Shown here in pieces: positions 1 through 6,733 of a stretch of 7,355 bases of DNA. The translations under genes and the position numbers were made by a program. The notes below the pieces were generated by a model. That model worked only from the letters and a program-made list of their open reading frames with translations, was not told the DNA's origin and did no database searches. Origin of the DNA: Actinomycetales bacterium (lineage in GTDB: Bacteria > Actinomycetota > Actinomycetes > Actinomycetales > Microbacteriaceae); the NCBI GenBank assembly GCA_028868555.1, contig JAGWUG010000044.1, positions 1 to 7,355 on the forward strand, given 5' to 3'. Position 1 is the first letter of the stretch. Each line of letters opens with the position of its first letter.

Positions 1-882
1 CATCGCCAGACCAAAGGTTCCGCTGGAGATGATCCAGACGATCTCGCGGCGACGAATCCATGGCTGAGCCAGCAGCGGCAGCACGATGAGCGCGCAGAGC
101 ACGATGCCTTCAACGCGCGAGGTAGACGCCGTGAACACACCAAGGCAGACCACCAGCAGTTGCTCGCGGGTCACGTGGTACTCGCGCACTGCAACCACAA
201 TGGCAATCGCGGCGGCCAACATTCCAACCGCGGTGAGCGTGTGACCGTTGACGTAGAAGATTGCTCGCACCGGCATGACGGTGCTGAAGGTGAGGGCTGC
301 CAGTCCGGCCGAGACCCAGAGCACGCGCTTACGTGGCTGAGTGCCAACCAGCTCGCGGATGGCCCAGATGACCAGGCAGCCGAGGGCGCCAAAGATAAAC
401 GGAGTCATGCCACTGAGGAACTGCCCCGATGGCCCGAGCGAAAGCAGCAGCGGGTAGGAGAAGCCGCGCTTGATTGCAGTGTGGCCGTTTAGGAACGCGA
501 TGTTGCCGTTGATGTCAAAGAGGTGTGCGAAGGAAAGAATCCAGAGCGAGTCGCCGTGTGGGGTGCCCTGGAAGCCGAGGATGCGCGTGCTGACCACCGC
601 GAGGATGGAGATTCCCGCGCCAAGTAGCAGGTTCTTGTACAGCCCGCGGCCAGCCTGCCAGGCCGAGACCACGAGGCCGAGGGCCAGAATGCCGAAGAAG
701 CTAAAGGCGCCAATCCAGCGCTGGTGCACCATGTTCATGACCGCAAACAGCACATCGCGAATCACAACGGCAATCATCAGACCCGCCGGAACGCTCAGCC
801 ACATGTTGCGAATGCCCAGCTGCCAGGCGATGGCAATGCCACCCAGAGAGATGAGCAGGAGTACCGCGAACTCAGTTAGCAT
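1..882 (-). CDS. Polytopic membrane protein, GT-C glycosyltransferase-like (3' end cut off)
   Basis: The frame is open from the ATG at 882 to the window edge, giving 294 residues with no stop, so the C-terminus is missing. The product is very hydrophobic, with about nine or ten predicted membrane segments (for example around residues 4-22, 56-75, 83-101, 155-175, 215-233 and 258-273). Two details recall GT-C enzymes, which transfer sugars from lipid-phosphate donors on the outer face of the membrane: an Asp in a HGD motif (D111) in a loop, and an SRVEG motif (R256, E258) at the start of a late helix, like the R-x-E-G seen in PMT/GT39-type proteins. The ATG overlaps the end of the upstream gene by 11 bp and has GGAG six bases before it, so the start is secure and translation is probably coupled. 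The GT-C assignment is an inference; it could be another polysaccharide membrane protein such as a polymerase. Confidence 0.72.
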   Translation of the reverse strand, partial: MLTEFAVLLLISLGGIAIAWQLGIRNMWLSVPAGLMIAVVIRDVLFAVMNMVHQRWIGAFSFFGILALGLVVSAWQAGRGLYKNLLLGAGISILAVVSTRILGFQGTPHGDSLWILSFAHLFDINGNIAFLNGHTAIKRGFSYPLLLSLGPSGQFLSGMTPFIFGALGCLVIWAIRELVGTQPRKRVLWVSAGLAALTFSTVMPVRAIFYVNGHTLTAVGMLAAAIAIVVAVREYHVTREQLLVVCLGVFTASTSRVEGIVLCALIVLPLLAQPWIRRREIVWIISSGTFGLAM

Positions 883-1456
883 TCGGGTCTCCGATCAGGT
901 TGCGGTACAGGTTGCTGTCCAACAGCATGAAAGTCTTCACCTTGCGTGGAACGCGGTTTGGCTGGTCAAAGTCGCTCAGCAGCAGGCTGTCATCAACCTG
1001 AACACCGATGAAGGTGCGATAAGGAGCGCTGTTGCCGCCGTCCCAGACAATCCAGAGGTTGCAGTACTTGCTGCTCTGACCGGCGCAGTGAGTGGTGGTC
1101 TCGTAGCGGCGGAAGTGGAGCAGGGTCTTCAGCGGAACCTTGCCGCGAATGTCGATTGGGTCCTGGCTGCGGTCAACCGCGTGCACCTTGAAGATGCCAA
1201 TCAGTTCGCTCTCAAAACCAAAGCCGTTCTTGAAGCGGTCACCGATGTGGTTCACGCTGACGGTGCTGAAGTGGTTGGTGAGCACTACAGGGGCGCCCTC
1301 CACCCACTGCGAGTGCTCAATGATGCGGTTGATTCCGAAGGTCTTGTTGTGACCCATGAACGGCAGCGAGTGCGAGAGCACAAACATATTGGCGAAGGCG
1401 ACTGCCGCGATGGTGACATTCATCACCCAGAAGCGCCAGGACTTTAGGGTGTTCAT
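872..1456 (-). CDS. Small single-pass exported protein of unknown function
   Basis: 194 residues, family not recognised. A short basic N-terminus (K5, R8) is followed by one hydrophobic segment at about residues 9-29, which could be an uncleaved signal anchor. The remaining roughly 165 residues are polar and would lie outside the membrane. There are only two cysteines in that domain, C124 and C132, spaced to form a small disulfide loop just before an aromatic stretch (W135, W138). No catalytic motif is visible. The ATG overlaps the acyltransferase stop as ATGA (4 bp) and has GGAG eight bases upstream. The downstream membrane protein starts inside its last codons. This tight coupling on both sides suggests it works with the two membrane enzymes, perhaps as an extracytoplasmic accessory or glycan-binding subunit. 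That role is an inference from position only. Confidence 0.85.
   Translation of the reverse strand: MNTLKSWRFWVMNVTIAAVAFANMFVLSHSLPFMGHNKTFGINRIIEHSQWVEGAPVVLTNHFSTVSVNHIGDRFKNGFGFESELIGIFKVHAVDRSQDPIDIRGKVPLKTLLHFRRYETTTHCAGQSSKYCNLWIVWDGGNSAPYRTFIGVQVDDSLLLSDFDQPNRVPRKVKTFMLLDSNLYRNLIGDPNAN
889..892 (-). promoter_or_regulatory. Ribosome binding site deciding the start at 882
   Basis: On the minus strand GGAG lies six bases before the ATG at 882, inside the end of the upstream gene. This supports the overlapping start for the membrane protein, and supports re-initiation by ribosomes finishing the upstream gene. Confidence 0.6.
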
Positions 1457-3447
1457 TTCTTAAACTCCGCCGGTATTGAGGCGTCAAGTTGAGGCTCAAG
1501 GTGCTTGGCCCAGCTGGACGTGATGTGACTATTGTCTCGGTAAACCACGAGGTTTCCCTGAACCGGAGAGCAAGTCTTCAGGTTGCAGAAAGATTGGGTC
1601 AGGTTGATGACGCCCACGTGCGGCAGACCCTGAACGGCATCCGGCAGTGCGTCCGGTGGAGTCAGTCCGGTGGCGCGGCTAACCGCACACTTCACCGATG
1701 CGTGCTGCATCCACATTTCGATGCACGGAACGAAGTTCGGGTCCGGCTTTGGGCTGTCGTGGATGACCAGGAACTTGGTGTGACCGTTGGCGGTGAGCTT
1801 CTCCACCATCGACTTGTAGGCGGCAGCAACATCGGCACGGCCATCGGTGACAAGGGTTGAGTTGGAGTTGATGATCAGGTCAAACGGCTGGGTCTGGTTG
1901 AGGTAGCTGAGCAACTGCTCGTTCCACCCCATACAGGAGAAGTGCGTCATGTTCGCCGGGAACAGCGCGGGGTCAACCAGGGTGCAGGCACTCTTGCTGA
2001 TTGCGGTCACGTTCCAGTGGTACTTGAACGCCAGGTCATCCAGAGGTACAAACCACTGACGGGTGTGGCTGTCACCGATGAAGGCAACGCGCAGCTTGCC
2101 GGTTGGGTCACCCTTCTGACAGGTGTTGAAACCGAGGCCCTCACGGCTGACCTTGCAGTCCCACTTCTCGCGAGCCTGGGCTCCGCCATTGGTGAGATTG
2201 TTCAGCGGCGGGTCCAGCTTGAAGCTGCGGGTGATGCTCTTGAACTGAGCGTCGGCTGCATTGCTCAAACCGCTGCTGAGTCCGAGCAGCAGGAGCATGG
2301 CCAGACCGGCGCTCATCAGCTGACGCGCGTTCGGCAGGCGGCTCAGCGGACCGAACCGAACCGGGTCCTCGATGAAGCGCTTGCTCAACCAACCCAGCAG
2401 AACGCTGAGTGCAACGATGACCAGTTCGTCATTCAGGGTGGTGGCGTGACGCAGCACCCACGGCGCCAGAATCAGCACCGGCCAGTGCCAGAGGTAGAGC
2501 GAGTAAGAAATATCACCGATGAACTGCACCGGCTTGAAGCTCAGCCACCAGTGAGGAATCAGGCGGGACTGGCTCTGGCCACCGTGCAGGGCAAGTACCG
2601 CTCCAAGAACCGGGATGCCCGCGTACCAGGAAGGGAAAGGGGTCTTCTCGGTAAAGGTGAAGATGGCGTAGGCCATCAACGCCACACCGGCCCAGAACCA
2701 CAGTCCGCTGCGCTTGCTCTCAGCCGTTTGGGCAGCGGCGGCATCGGTGCCAGCCCCACTCTTTGGAGACATGCTCACGGCAAGAAGGGCGCCGGCGGCA
2801 AACTCCCAGGCGCGAGTGAAGGTGTTGAAGTAGGCGTTCTGCGGCAACACGTAGGTGAGCCAAATGCTGTAGGTCAGGCTGCCAACCAGAATCACACTGA
2901 GAACGGTGAGGAGCAGCTTGCGGTTGTTCAAGCGCGGTAGCTTGCGCACGGCATAGAGGGCCAGCCAGAGCACAATCGGCCAGAAGATGTAGTACTGCTC
3001 CTCAACCGAAAGGCTCCAGAAGTGCTGGAACGGGCTCTTGGTGCCGTCGTCGGTGAGGTAGTTGGTGACCTTGCCAATCAGAACCCAGTTCTGGGCGTAA
3101 AAGGTAGCGCCCAGTCCCTCGTTGGCAACCTTTAGGAACCACGACGGGGTGGTGAACCAGAAGGTGGCCAGGGTGGTGAGCGCGATGGCAAGCAGAGAAG
3201 CCGGCAGCAGACGGCGGGCTCGGCGGCTCCAGAAATCGGTGAAATCCACCTTGCCGGTGCGCTGTTCCTGACGCCAGAGTTGGCCGGTAATCAGGTAGCC
3301 GGAGATCACAAAGAAGATGTCAACGCCAACAAAACCGCCGGTTAGTTGCTGCGGCCAGACGTGAAAAATGAGCACCGATGCGATAGCCAGGGCGCGCAGG
3401 GCTTGAATATCGGCACGAACGCCGTGGTTCTGCCCGCTTTTGCTCAC
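1453..3447 (-). CDS. Membrane O-acyltransferase with C-terminal SGNH domain (AT3-SGNH, OafA-like)
   Basis: 664 residues, full family length. The N-terminal acyltransferase-3 domain (about residues 10-365, ten or so membrane helices) shows the R-X10-H catalytic motif (R18, H29), the GGFVGVDIFFVISGYLIT block (37-54), RRARRLLPA (75-83), FWSLSVEEQYY (143-153) and SYSLYLWHWP (314-323). One more helix (about 378-396) leads to an exported SGNH hydrolase-like domain: GDSH at 458-461 with nucleophile S460, and D638/H641 in DNSH. Eight cysteines (431, 443, 488, 505, 575, 587, 621, 626) fit disulfides in an exported domain. In this family an acyl group, usually acetyl, passes across the membrane onto a surface glycan; the exact acyl group and glycan cannot be told here. 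The GTG start at 3447 is the only start before an in-frame stop upstream. It has no properly spaced Shine-Dalgarno but lies six bases after TAAACT, so the mRNA is probably leaderless. First gene of a three-gene operon. Confidence 0.95.
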   Translation of the reverse strand: MSKSGQNHGVRADIQALRALAIASVLIFHVWPQQLTGGFVGVDIFFVISGYLITGQLWRQEQRTGKVDFTDFWSRRARRLLPASLLAIALTTLATFWFTTPSWFLKVANEGLGATFYAQNWVLIGKVTNYLTDDGTKSPFQHFWSLSVEEQYYIFWPIVLWLALYAVRKLPRLNNRKLLLTVLSVILVGSLTYSIWLTYVLPQNAYFNTFTRAWEFAAGALLAVSMSPKSGAGTDAAAAQTAESKRSGLWFWAGVALMAYAIFTFTEKTPFPSWYAGIPVLGAVLALHGGQSQSRLIPHWWLSFKPVQFIGDISYSLYLWHWPVLILAPWVLRHATTLNDELVIVALSVLLGWLSKRFIEDPVRFGPLSRLPNARQLMSAGLAMLLLLGLSSGLSNAADAQFKSITRSFKLDPPLNNLTNGGAQAREKWDCKVSREGLGFNTCQKGDPTGKLRVAFIGDSHTRQWFVPLDDLAFKYHWNVTAISKSACTLVDPALFPANMTHFSCMGWNEQLLSYLNQTQPFDLIINSNSTLVTDGRADVAAAYKSMVEKLTANGHTKFLVIHDSPKPDPNFVPCIEMWMQHASVKCAVSRATGLTPPDALPDAVQGLPHVGVINLTQSFCNLKTCSPVQGNLVVYRDNSHITSSWAKHLEPQLDASIPAEFKK

Positions 3448-3452
3448 CCACC

Positions 3453-3458
3453 TAGTTT
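3453..3458 (+). promoter_or_regulatory. -10 box of the divergent glycosyltransferase gene
   Basis: Plus-strand TAGTTT matches TANNNT and lies on nearly the same bases as the minus-strand TAAACT. The predicted start of transcription is near 3465, leaving a leader of about eight bases before the ATG at 3473. No strong -35 is visible. Confidence 0.42.
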
Positions 3459-3459
3459 A
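3454..3459 (-). promoter_or_regulatory. -10 box of the acyltransferase operon (leaderless)
   Basis: Minus-strand TAAACT matches the actinobacterial TANNNT -10. Six bases separate it from the GTG at 3447, so transcription would begin at or next to the start codon. No clear -35 is seen. The box overlaps almost completely with a plus-strand -10. Confidence 0.5.
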
Positions 3460-3472
3460 ATTGGGCATTGTT

Positions 3473-5452
3473 ATGAGCTTTTATAAGGTAGCCAACTCTC
3501 CGGTGGGTCCGCGGCGGTACAACCGCAGCAAGCGCCTCACTTTCTTGTTCGCTGCCCTGCGCACTCGCTCACTAATTGCTCGCGACGAACTGGCGAATAT
3601 CGCCACCGGTGGCGCCTGCGATGCAGAGCTGCTCTATTCGGTGGTTGGCGCATCGGTGCGGATTGTGAACCGCCGAGCACTATTTGATTTGGCCTGGCTG
3701 CTCTCAAACCAGCCGGTATTTGAGCACGACCTAACTAACGCCAAGCGCATCTACGACTACTGCCTCAAAACATACGGCCTGGCCGGCATGCCTCAGATGC
3801 ACAAGGTGAATTTCGCGATGGTGGCCCTGCGCGTTGGCGAGATTGACCTTGCCCGTCGCCTGGCTGCCAAGATCCCGGCCATTCTGCCGACGGTCTCCAA
3901 GTTCTACCCAAAGGTGCTCAATTCCTTCCGCATGCAGGTGCTGCAGGAAGGCACCAACAGCGCCTTCATGTTCAACCGCGACTACACGGTGAGCTCCGAG
4001 TTCTTGCGCATCGACATTGACAACCCTTTCCGCGGACTCTCGATGCACGACGCCCTGCTTGAGGCGGCAACCCCGGAGGCTCAGGCCTGGCTGGCTCGCC
4101 TGAATACCGAGGTCTTCGGCCCAGGTGTGGCACCGATTAGTTTTACTTCCCGCCCGAAGGGCACTCCGCTCGACTCAATCGTGGTCAAGGCCGAGTCCGC
4201 TCAGCCTGGAAGTTCAAAGCTGTCCGGGCCCAAGGTGACCGTGGTGATGAGCGCCTTCCAGCCGGACGAACACATCTTCGCGGCGGTGCGCTCAACGCTT
4301 GCTCAGACCTACGCCAACATCGAGCTGATGGTCATCGATGACTGCAGCGGTGAGTACTACGACGACATCCTCGAGCAGGTTGCCGACATGGACCCCCGCA
4401 TCCGTGTGCTGCGTCAGCCGGTGAACGGTGGAACCTACAAGATCCGAAACCGCGCCATGGACGAGGCCACCGGTGAGCTCATCACCTTCCAGGACTCTGA
4501 TGACTGGATGCACCCGCAGCGCATCGAGCTGCAGGTTGCCAACCTGATCTACCACCCCGATGCAGTGGGCAACATTTCGCTGAGCACCCGCCTGACTGAT
4601 CGCCTGGAGGCAGTTGAGTCCGGCCGTCGCCTGCGAGTAGGCATCTGCGAGCCGGCGCTGATGTTCTGGCGCATCAAGGTGCGCGACAAGATCGGCTACT
4701 TCGATCACGTGCGCAAGAGCGGCGACAGCGAATTCCGCAAGCGCATGAACAAGGCCTTCGACGTGGACTGCCCGGTAGTTCACCCGTTCCGCATCCTCAC
4801 CATTCAGCGAGCCGACAACGGTGGCCTAACTCAAGGTGACCTCGGCTTCCGCTGGATCACCGAGTTTCGCACCCACTACCGCGACAGCTACCTCTACTGG
4901 CACGGCAAGCTGGGCAAGGCTTCAAACTGGCACGTCCCTCGCGAGGGCGGCAACCAGTTCTATGCCCCGCGTGGCGTGACCATGCTCAGCGCCGACGCTC
5001 GCGCCACCCGCGAGTTCGACGTGGTTCTGGGTTGCAACCTGCGCGACAACGAGAATGTCCGTGCGGCTCTGGTGCGCTACCAGGAGATTCAGGCCACAGG
5101 AGCATCGGTGGCTTTCCTGCAGCTCAACAACATTTACCCGCGCTCGCTCTCGCGTAGCATCGGTGCACCAATTCTTGACCTTCTCAACAGCGGTAAGGCC
5201 GAGCTGGTTTACCCGCGCGACCACATTGTGACCAAGCGCCTCGAGGTTTTGGCGCCAAGCAGCTGGCTGATGAGCCACGATGGAACGGAGTTCAACTGGG
5301 AGGTTGAGGACCTGGCCATTGTTGACATGAGTCAGGCCCGCGAGCAGTTTGTTCCAGAGGGGCCAACCATCAAGGATGACCTGCGCCTCACCCTGCGCCG
5401 CTCGTTTGGGCCTGATGTGGTCGGTGGCCACATCGAGCGCATCGGGGAGTAG
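3473..5452 (+). CDS. Large GT2-core glycosyltransferase with extra N- and C-terminal domains
   Basis: 659 residues from the ATG at 3473, with no membrane segment or signal peptide, so probably cytoplasmic. The central GT2 (GT-A fold) domain begins near residue 254 (KVTVVMSAF), carries DDCS at 289-292 for nucleotide-sugar binding, and has DSDDW at 341-345 as the metal-binding DxD. The first 235 residues are mostly helical by appearance, with TPR-like spacing around 85-140, and match no family I know. The last 140 residues contain an alternating strand/helix pattern starting at EFDVVLGCNLRDN that resembles half of a GT-B Rossmann domain. The sugar and acceptor are unknown; the neighbours suggest a surface polysaccharide. 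A TTG at 3461 is also in frame and would add four residues, but it would lie upstream of the predicted transcript start and has no Shine-Dalgarno. The ATG has none either, suggesting a very short leader. Confidence 0.88.
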   Translation: MSFYKVANSPVGPRRYNRSKRLTFLFAALRTRSLIARDELANIATGGACDAELLYSVVGASVRIVNRRALFDLAWLLSNQPVFEHDLTNAKRIYDYCLKTYGLAGMPQMHKVNFAMVALRVGEIDLARRLAAKIPAILPTVSKFYPKVLNSFRMQVLQEGTNSAFMFNRDYTVSSEFLRIDIDNPFRGLSMHDALLEAATPEAQAWLARLNTEVFGPGVAPISFTSRPKGTPLDSIVVKAESAQPGSSKLSGPKVTVVMSAFQPDEHIFAAVRSTLAQTYANIELMVIDDCSGEYYDDILEQVADMDPRIRVLRQPVNGGTYKIRNRAMDEATGELITFQDSDDWMHPQRIELQVANLIYHPDAVGNISLSTRLTDRLEAVESGRRLRVGICEPALMFWRIKVRDKIGYFDHVRKSGDSEFRKRMNKAFDVDCPVVHPFRILTIQRADNGGLTQGDLGFRWITEFRTHYRDSYLYWHGKLGKASNWHVPREGGNQFYAPRGVTMLSADARATREFDVVLGCNLRDNENVRAALVRYQEIQATGASVAFLQLNNIYPRSLSRSIGAPILDLLNSGKAELVYPRDHIVTKRLEVLAPSSWLMSHDGTEFNWEVEDLAIVDMSQAREQFVPEGPTIKDDLRLTLRRSFGPDVVGGHIERIGE

Positions 5453-5480
5453 TTGGCCCTTTGGGTGCCTAAAACAAGCA

Positions 5481-5509
5481 TTCCCATTTAGATTGCTAAG
5501 TGATACTGT
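5481..5509 (+). promoter_or_regulatory. Extended -10 promoter of fic, leaderless
   Basis: TGATACTGT at 5501-5509 is an extended -10 (TGN followed by TACTGT). A -35-like TTCCCA at 5481-5486 matches TTGACA at four of six positions with a 17-base spacer. Six bases separate the -10 from the ATG at 5516 and no Shine-Dalgarno exists, so fic is probably translated from a leaderless transcript. This fills most of the 63-bp gap after the glycosyltransferase gene. Confidence 0.6.
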
Positions 5510-5537
5510 GGCGCTATGTCAGTTCCACTTAGCAATC
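5491..5537. repeat. Perfect 12-bp inverted repeat flanking the fic -10 and start codon
   Basis: GATTGCTAAGTG at 5491-5502 is exactly complementary to CACTTAGCAATC at 5526-5537, with 23 bases between. The left arm covers the -35/-10 spacer and the TG of the extended -10. The right arm lies in fic codons 4-8. The arm centres are 35 bp apart. I found no further copy in the window. It is a candidate operator; if a transcript reads through from the upstream gene it could also fold as an RNA hairpin with the AUG in its loop. Confidence 0.7.
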
Positions 5538-6733
5538 ACCCCACCGATGCCCTTGGGCCCACCGGCTGGCCGATTGCGGGCAGTGAGACGGCAATCTGGG
5601 AACCCGAAGAATCCGGCCTAGGCACTGCACCTAGGGGTGGGGCGGGAGGAAATTTTCAGCGGACCGTGCCGGCTTCAATCGCCAACTTGCAGTGGAAGCT
5701 CGACTCCAAACTGGTTGCTTTCACAGAGGCGGCCGCCCTAAGTGCCACCAAGTATGACGCAAAACTAGACTCCAGCATTTGGAGTTACGACATAGTGCTA
5801 CTGCGTTCTGAGGCCGCGGCATCGTCGCAAATCGAGAATCTGTCGGCTAGTCCCAGAGCCATCCTCGAGGCGGAACTCGGCAACCGATCCCGAGCAAACG
5901 CCAACCTGATTGCCGCAAACACTAAAGCCCTCATTGCCGCCCTCAGCGCAGCGGGGCCAATCACAGTTGAGGCGTTGGTTGAAGTGCACGCCACCCTCAT
6001 GGAGGGCCAGACTTACCTGAAACCGGGGGCGCTCCGCACCGATGAAGTTTGGATTGGCGGCTCAAGTCCGGTCAATGCAAAGTTCGTGGGAGCCAACCCG
6101 TCAAAGCTGCCAGACCTCCTTGAAGACCTTGTGACTTACTGCAACCGCACAGATGTTCCCGTGCTGATTCAGGCTGCTATCGCTCACGCCCAGTTTGAAA
6201 CCATTCACCCTTTTGAGGACGGCAACGGGCGAGTAGGCCGAGCACTTATTCACCTACTTTTGAGAAACACTGATGTGACCGCCCAGGCGGTATTGCCGAT
6301 CTCGGGTTCCCTGCTAAAGCGCAGCCGAGATTACTATGACGCACTTGATGCCTACCGTGAAGGTCGACCCGAGCCCATTATTTCCATGGTTTCTCACTCT
6401 GTCATGGATGCGGTCCTAAACGGCAGAAAACTCATGGCCGAGGTGGAAATTGCCGAAGGCGATTGGATGTCACGGGTTTCACTCAGGGCTGACTCGGGTG
6501 CCTGGCAGCTGATGAAATTTGCACTGAGGCAGCCAATATTCACAGCGGACTATGCGCTCGAAGAGCTGGGTATGGCAAAGGCAAACTTCTACCGCAACGT
6601 TGCTGTGCTCGCAGATGCCGGCATTTTGGTTCGCAGCACCTTCGGAAAGGGGCAAGACAGCTGGAGGGCGCCAATGATTTTGGAGGCTATGCAAAACTTC
6701 GCGGACCGGGCCGGCTTTAGAACAGCGAGCTAG
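5516..6733 (+). CDS. Fic family protein, class II AMP-transferase with winged-helix C-terminus
   Basis: 405 residues, complete. Fic enzymes usually transfer AMP from ATP to a hydroxyl on a target protein. The canonical active-site motif HPFEDGNGRVGR is intact at 231-242, with catalytic H231, phosphate-binding G236-N237-G238 and R239. An autoinhibitory [ST]xxxE[GN] motif, SSQIEN (S103, E107, N108), sits in the N-terminal part of the same chain. That makes it class II, needing no separate antitoxin. The N-terminal Fic_N-like region has the usual W-P followed by VPASIANL (51-58). A substrate-clamping flap lies near 165-190. The C-terminal 75 residues (about 325-390) look like a winged helix-turn-helix, so DNA binding and autoregulation are possible. 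The gene is AT-richer than its neighbours: hand-counted 60-base lines gave 50-57% GC, against 62% in the upstream gene. This suggests horizontal acquisition. The target protein is unknown. Confidence 0.94.
   Translation: MSVPLSNHPTDALGPTGWPIAGSETAIWEPEESGLGTAPRGGAGGNFQRTVPASIANLQWKLDSKLVAFTEAAALSATKYDAKLDSSIWSYDIVLLRSEAAASSQIENLSASPRAILEAELGNRSRANANLIAANTKALIAALSAAGPITVEALVEVHATLMEGQTYLKPGALRTDEVWIGGSSPVNAKFVGANPSKLPDLLEDLVTYCNRTDVPVLIQAAIAHAQFETIHPFEDGNGRVGRALIHLLLRNTDVTAQAVLPISGSLLKRSRDYYDALDAYREGRPEPIISMVSHSVMDAVLNGRKLMAEVEIAEGDWMSRVSLRADSGAWQLMKFALRQPIFTADYALEELGMAKANFYRNVAVLADAGILVRSTFGKGQDSWRAPMILEAMQNFADRAGFRTAS

Noticed and set aside
470..1447. 325-codon open frame on the plus strand opposite the membrane operon
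   Set aside because: It is antisense to two genes with clear starts, overlaps and hydrophobic segments. The translation has no recognisable domain and looks like a codon-bias shadow.
1942..2940. 332-codon open frame on the plus strand opposite the acyltransferase
   Set aside because: Fully antisense to conserved acyltransferase and SGNH motifs, and its own product shows low-complexity Q/A/G-rich sequence without a domain.
3461..3472. TTG at 3461 as start of the large glycosyltransferase
   Set aside because: No Shine-Dalgarno and it lies upstream of the predicted transcript start near 3465. The ATG at 3473 costs only four residues. It is not excluded.
4292..5431. Two minus-strand open frames (4292-4783 and 4922-5431) opposite the GT2 gene
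   Set aside because: They lie opposite the GT2 core and its C-terminal part, with no start signals or domain features; shadows of high third-position GC.
5455..5475. Possible terminator after the glycosyltransferase gene
   Set aside because: The GGCCCTTTGGGTGCC stem is five pairs with a bulge and no T-run follows, so it does not qualify as an intrinsic terminator.
5453..5515. A separate small antitoxin gene upstream of fic (class I toxin-antitoxin)
   Set aside because: Only 63 bp are available and hold a promoter. The inhibitory motif is already inside the Fic chain at residues 103-108.
5617..5635. Two CCTAGG palindromes 13 bp apart in the fic N-terminal coding region
   Set aside because: Short, within codons of a poorly conserved linker, and no wider repeat or symmetry surrounds them; probably chance.
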